A program made the translations under genes and the position numbers. From assembly GCA_903901975.1 (NCBI GenBank), contig CAIUTB010000092.1, positions 1 to 36,327 on the forward strand: 36,327 bases of DNA, given 5' to 3'. Shown one piece after another: positions 33,788 to 36,327 of the stretch (position 1 is its first letter; every line of letters begins with the position of its first letter). Origin of the DNA: an uncultured Bacteroidales bacterium (lineage in GTDB: Bacteria > Bacteroidota > Bacteroidia > Bacteroidales > Paludibacteraceae). The notes under the pieces are model-generated. The model was given only the letters and a program-made list of their open reading frames with translations. It was not told the origin of the DNA and did no database searches.

Positions 33788-36327
33788 ATGAAAAAAACAC
33801 TATTACTTTTATTAACATTTGCATTTGCAGCTTTGGTATCAGCACAGACATGGCAGGTTTCCGGAGTAGTTACTTCTTCGGACGATGGTTTAGCTTTGAC
33901 TGGAGTAAGTGTAATGGTTCAAGGTGTAAGCGGAATGGGAACTATTACCGACATTGATGGGAAATATTCTGTCAAAGTACCACAGGGTAAATCCATTGTA
34001 TTTTCTTACATTGGATACCTTCCACAGACAAAACTGATCAATACTTCTACTACTATTAATGTAGTGTTGCAGGCTAACACCAAAATGCTTGACGAGGTGG
34101 TAGCTATTGGTTACGGTACTATGAAGAAAAGTGATTTAACCGGTGCTGTAACTTCGGTAGGATCTGATAAAATAAAAGAGAGACCTGTTTCAGGAATCGA
34201 TCAGGCCTTACAGGGGCGTGCAGCAGGTGTAACTGTGAATTCTAACAGTGGACAACCCGGAGCTTCTGCTGTGGTTCGTATTCGTGGAATTGGTTCTATT
34301 AATAGTAACTCTAATCCAATTTATGTAGTAGACGGCGTGATTTTGGATGATATTAGCTTTCTTAGTCCCAGCGATATTGCAACTACTGAAATTCTGAAAG
34401 ATGCGTCGGCAACAGCCATTTTTGGTTCGCGTGGTGCTAATGGTGTAATTTTAGTTACAACCAAACGTGGCTCGGATAACCCAAAAGGAAACATTTCGGT
34501 GGATAGTTACTTCGGAGTTCAAAATCGTTGGAATAAACTGAGCCTTATGGGTCGGGATGAATTTGCAAAAACGATTTCAACTTTTGATGGTTCAAATGAT
34601 TACCTGACTCAATATGGTTTAAACAAATGGATTGAAGCGTATAAGACAGGTACTAAATCTCAGTACTTCCCAAAGATAAAGACCGATGCATATCCACAGG
34701 GAATGGATTACAACACAGTGGATACTGATTGGCAGGATGCTGTATTTCAAAAAGATGCAACTATCCAAAATCATCATATTTCTATTGATGGTGGAAGCAA
34801 AACGTCCAATTATGCTATCAGTGCCAGCTATTTTGACCAAAACGGAACTGTTATGGGTTCAAACTACAATCGTTTCACGCTACGTGTGAATACTGCACAT
34901 AATATTCGTTCGTGGCTGAAAATTGGTGAGAACCTTTCGTTTATGACTTCTACCGGACGAAATGCCATGAACAACAATGCTCAGCCCGGTGCTTCCGTTT
35001 TATCAGCAGCGTTGGCAATGGCACCATGGGATCCAACCCATTATCCACAAGGTGCATGGAGTTATTCAACAGTTGCAAAAGGTGGTTATCCACAAGGTCG
35101 TGATTTGAGTGGCCAAATTTCAGCATCTTCTAACTTTAAAAACGTGACCAATCCATTCAGTATGGTTCAGAATATAGTACCAAAAGATGTTGCTGAACGT
35201 TGGGTAGGTGATGCTTATATTGAAATTACACCAATTAAAGGCTTGTTGATTCGCTCCGATATCAGCATGGATTTAGCAAATGTAAACAGTAAGTCTTTTA
35301 TGTATGCTTTTGATTATTCATCGTTCGACCGAAATCTGGTTAACCATCTATCATCAAGTATGGCTAAATATTCAACTATCATCAATGAAAATACCGCAAC
35401 ATACAATAAAAAGATTGGAAAGCATGAATTTTCGGTATTGGTTGGTGAAACCTCACAAGAGTTTAATTACTACAAACTATCTGGTTCCGGATCATATATT
35501 ACTAATCCGGAAGAAAAAAACTGGTATTTGCAATTTACTGCCAATAAACCTACCAGCACCAATCCGGATTCTGTTCGTGGAGTAGGAGATGAGGTAGCAC
35601 GTACCCGTATGCTTTCATTGTTGAGTCGTGTAAACTATAAGTTTGATAATAAATATATGATTACGCTCAATTTCCGTATGGACGGTTCCAATAAGTTTCC
35701 GGAAAACCCATGGGGTTACTTTCCTTCAGTAGCTTTAGGATGGAAAATCAGCGAAGAAGCTTTTATGAAAGAAATTCAGAACCTGGACTATATGAAACTA
35801 CGTTTAGGTTGGGGACAAATAGGGAATGAGAAAATTCCAAGTAATTCTTTTCAAACGAATATGTTTATTACTGGTCCCACATTCTCAGATTATATCCTGG
35901 GCTCCACTCAATCATTGGCTTCGGGAGCAACGGTTCTTACCTATGCCAATCAGGGTGGAAAATGGGAAACTCATGAACAATGGAATGCCGGAGTTGATTT
36001 CGGATTTTTTAAAGGCTTGATTTCTGGTACTGTAGATATATTTAGAAAAGACACCAAAGATGCACTGCTTACCGTAAAAGGTCCTGCTTTTGCCGGAAAC
36101 CTTTATGATCCAATGAAAAATGTTGGGAATATTCGGAATGAAGGTATTGAAATCATGCTGGATCATAAAAATAAAATTGGTTCTTTTAATTACAGCTTAA
36201 GTGGGAATGTATCTTTTATCCGCAACGAGTTGACGAAATTGAATGGTGGGCAAAAAATGTACAATGGTATTGATAATATTTTACTTTGCGACGAAGGCTT
36301 ACCGGTAAATACATTCTGGGGTTATAA
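33788..36327 (+). CDS. SusC/RagA-type TonB-dependent outer-membrane receptor, cut by the window end
   Basis: 846 codons are present and the frame is open to the last base. The signal peptide is MKKTLLLLLTFAFAALVSA|Q. A carboxypeptidase-regulatory-like domain follows (about 22-105: WQVSGVVTSSDDGLALTGVS, GKYSVKVPQG, VFSYIGY), then the SusC hallmark DEVVAIGYGTMKKSDLTGAV, and the plug domain (RAAGVTVNSNSGQPG, VRIRGIGSINSNSNPIYVVD, ATAIFGSRGANGVILVTTKR). The remainder is outer-membrane barrel. SusC proteins pair with a SusD-like lipoprotein to import glycans or peptides. The SusD partner would lie beyond the window, so the substrate cannot be told. Its divergent neighbour is the likely regulator. 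Confidence 0.96.
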   Translation, partial: MKKTLLLLLTFAFAALVSAQTWQVSGVVTSSDDGLALTGVSVMVQGVSGMGTITDIDGKYSVKVPQGKSIVFSYIGYLPQTKLINTSTTINVVLQANTKMLDEVVAIGYGTMKKSDLTGAVTSVGSDKIKERPVSGIDQALQGRAAGVTVNSNSGQPGASAVVRIRGIGSINSNSNPIYVVDGVILDDISFLSPSDIATTEILKDASATAIFGSRGANGVILVTTKRGSDNPKGNISVDSYFGVQNRWNKLSLMGRDEFAKTISTFDGSNDYLTQYGLNKWIEAYKTGTKSQYFPKIKTDAYPQGMDYNTVDTDWQDAVFQKDATIQNHHISIDGGSKTSNYAISASYFDQNGTVMGSNYNRFTLRVNTAHNIRSWLKIGENLSFMTSTGRNAMNNNAQPGASVLSAALAMAPWDPTHYPQGAWSYSTVAKGGYPQGRDLSGQISASSNFKNVTNPFSMVQNIVPKDVAERWVGDAYIEITPIKGLLIRSDISMDLANVNSKSFMYAFDYSSFDRNLVNHLSSSMAKYSTIINENTATYNKKIGKHEFSVLVGETSQEFNYYKLSGSGSYITNPEEKNWYLQFTANKPTSTNPDSVRGVGDEVARTRMLSLLSRVNYKFDNKYMITLNFRMDGSNKFPENPWGYFPSVALGWKISEEAFMKEIQNLDYMKLRLGWGQIGNEKIPSNSFQTNMFITGPTFSDYILGSTQSLASGATVLTYANQGGKWETHEQWNAGVDFGFFKGLISGTVDIFRKDTKDALLTVKGPAFAGNLYDPMKNVGNIRNEGIEIMLDHKNKIGSFNYSLSGNVSFIRNELTKLNGGQKMYNGIDNILLCDEGLPVNTFWGY

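Noticed and set aside
33788-36327. Complete polysaccharide utilisation locus
   Set aside because: No SusD or glycoside hydrolase lies inside the window; only the SusC-type gene and its regulator can be supported.

Overview
The window is AT-rich DNA from a member of the Bacteroidota, most likely a Bacteroidales-type anaerobe. The reasons are a SusC/RagA-type TonB-dependent receptor, several promoters of the Bacteroidota type (TTG or TTTG, 19-20 bases, then TAnnTTTG), A-rich start regions without Shine-Dalgarno sequences, and families typical of the phylum (PEGA, FISUMP, MG2-plug and Y_Y_Y proteins). Genus cannot be fixed from the sequence alone.

Bases 1-155 hold the 3' end of a plus-strand gene and its terminator. 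Bases 156-20394 are one block of 13 consecutive minus-strand genes in which every product begins with an export signal and none is a cytoplasmic enzyme. Five products carry an LPP20/FlgT-N-like domain. Others are a DUF6175/CsgG-like protein, an outer-membrane barrel with a FlgT-C-like domain, two PEGA-repeat proteins ending in different barrels, a FISUMP/NHL lipoprotein, a DUF2135-like (YfaP-type) protein and a transglutaminase-fold protein with propeller-like repeats. Gaps are mostly 8-62 bp; larger gaps (194 and 228 bp) and a hairpin split it into probable units 20394->6030 and 5801->156. I read it as an undescribed cell-envelope assembly, and it is the best candidate for a new system here. 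Its function is unknown.

Bases 20395-21109 are an AT-rich divergent intergenic region. A plus-strand MG2/TonB-plug protein (21110-23752) follows and ends at a 20-bp-stem bidirectional terminator. An ordinary metabolic operon, etfB-etfA-acyl-CoA dehydrogenase, occupies 27578->23967 on the minus strand behind a clear promoter. Upstream of it lies a short promoter-plus-terminator unit with no credible ORF, a candidate small RNA of about 90 nt. thrS (28548-30488) has a long leader with a 31-base perfect palindrome just upstream of the start.

The right end is a nutrient-uptake locus. A membrane-bound Y_Y_Y-propeller regulator with a LuxR-like HTH (minus strand) diverges from a SusC-type receptor (plus strand, cut by the window end). 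The 290-bp region between them has a textbook promoter and several dyads that could bind the regulator.
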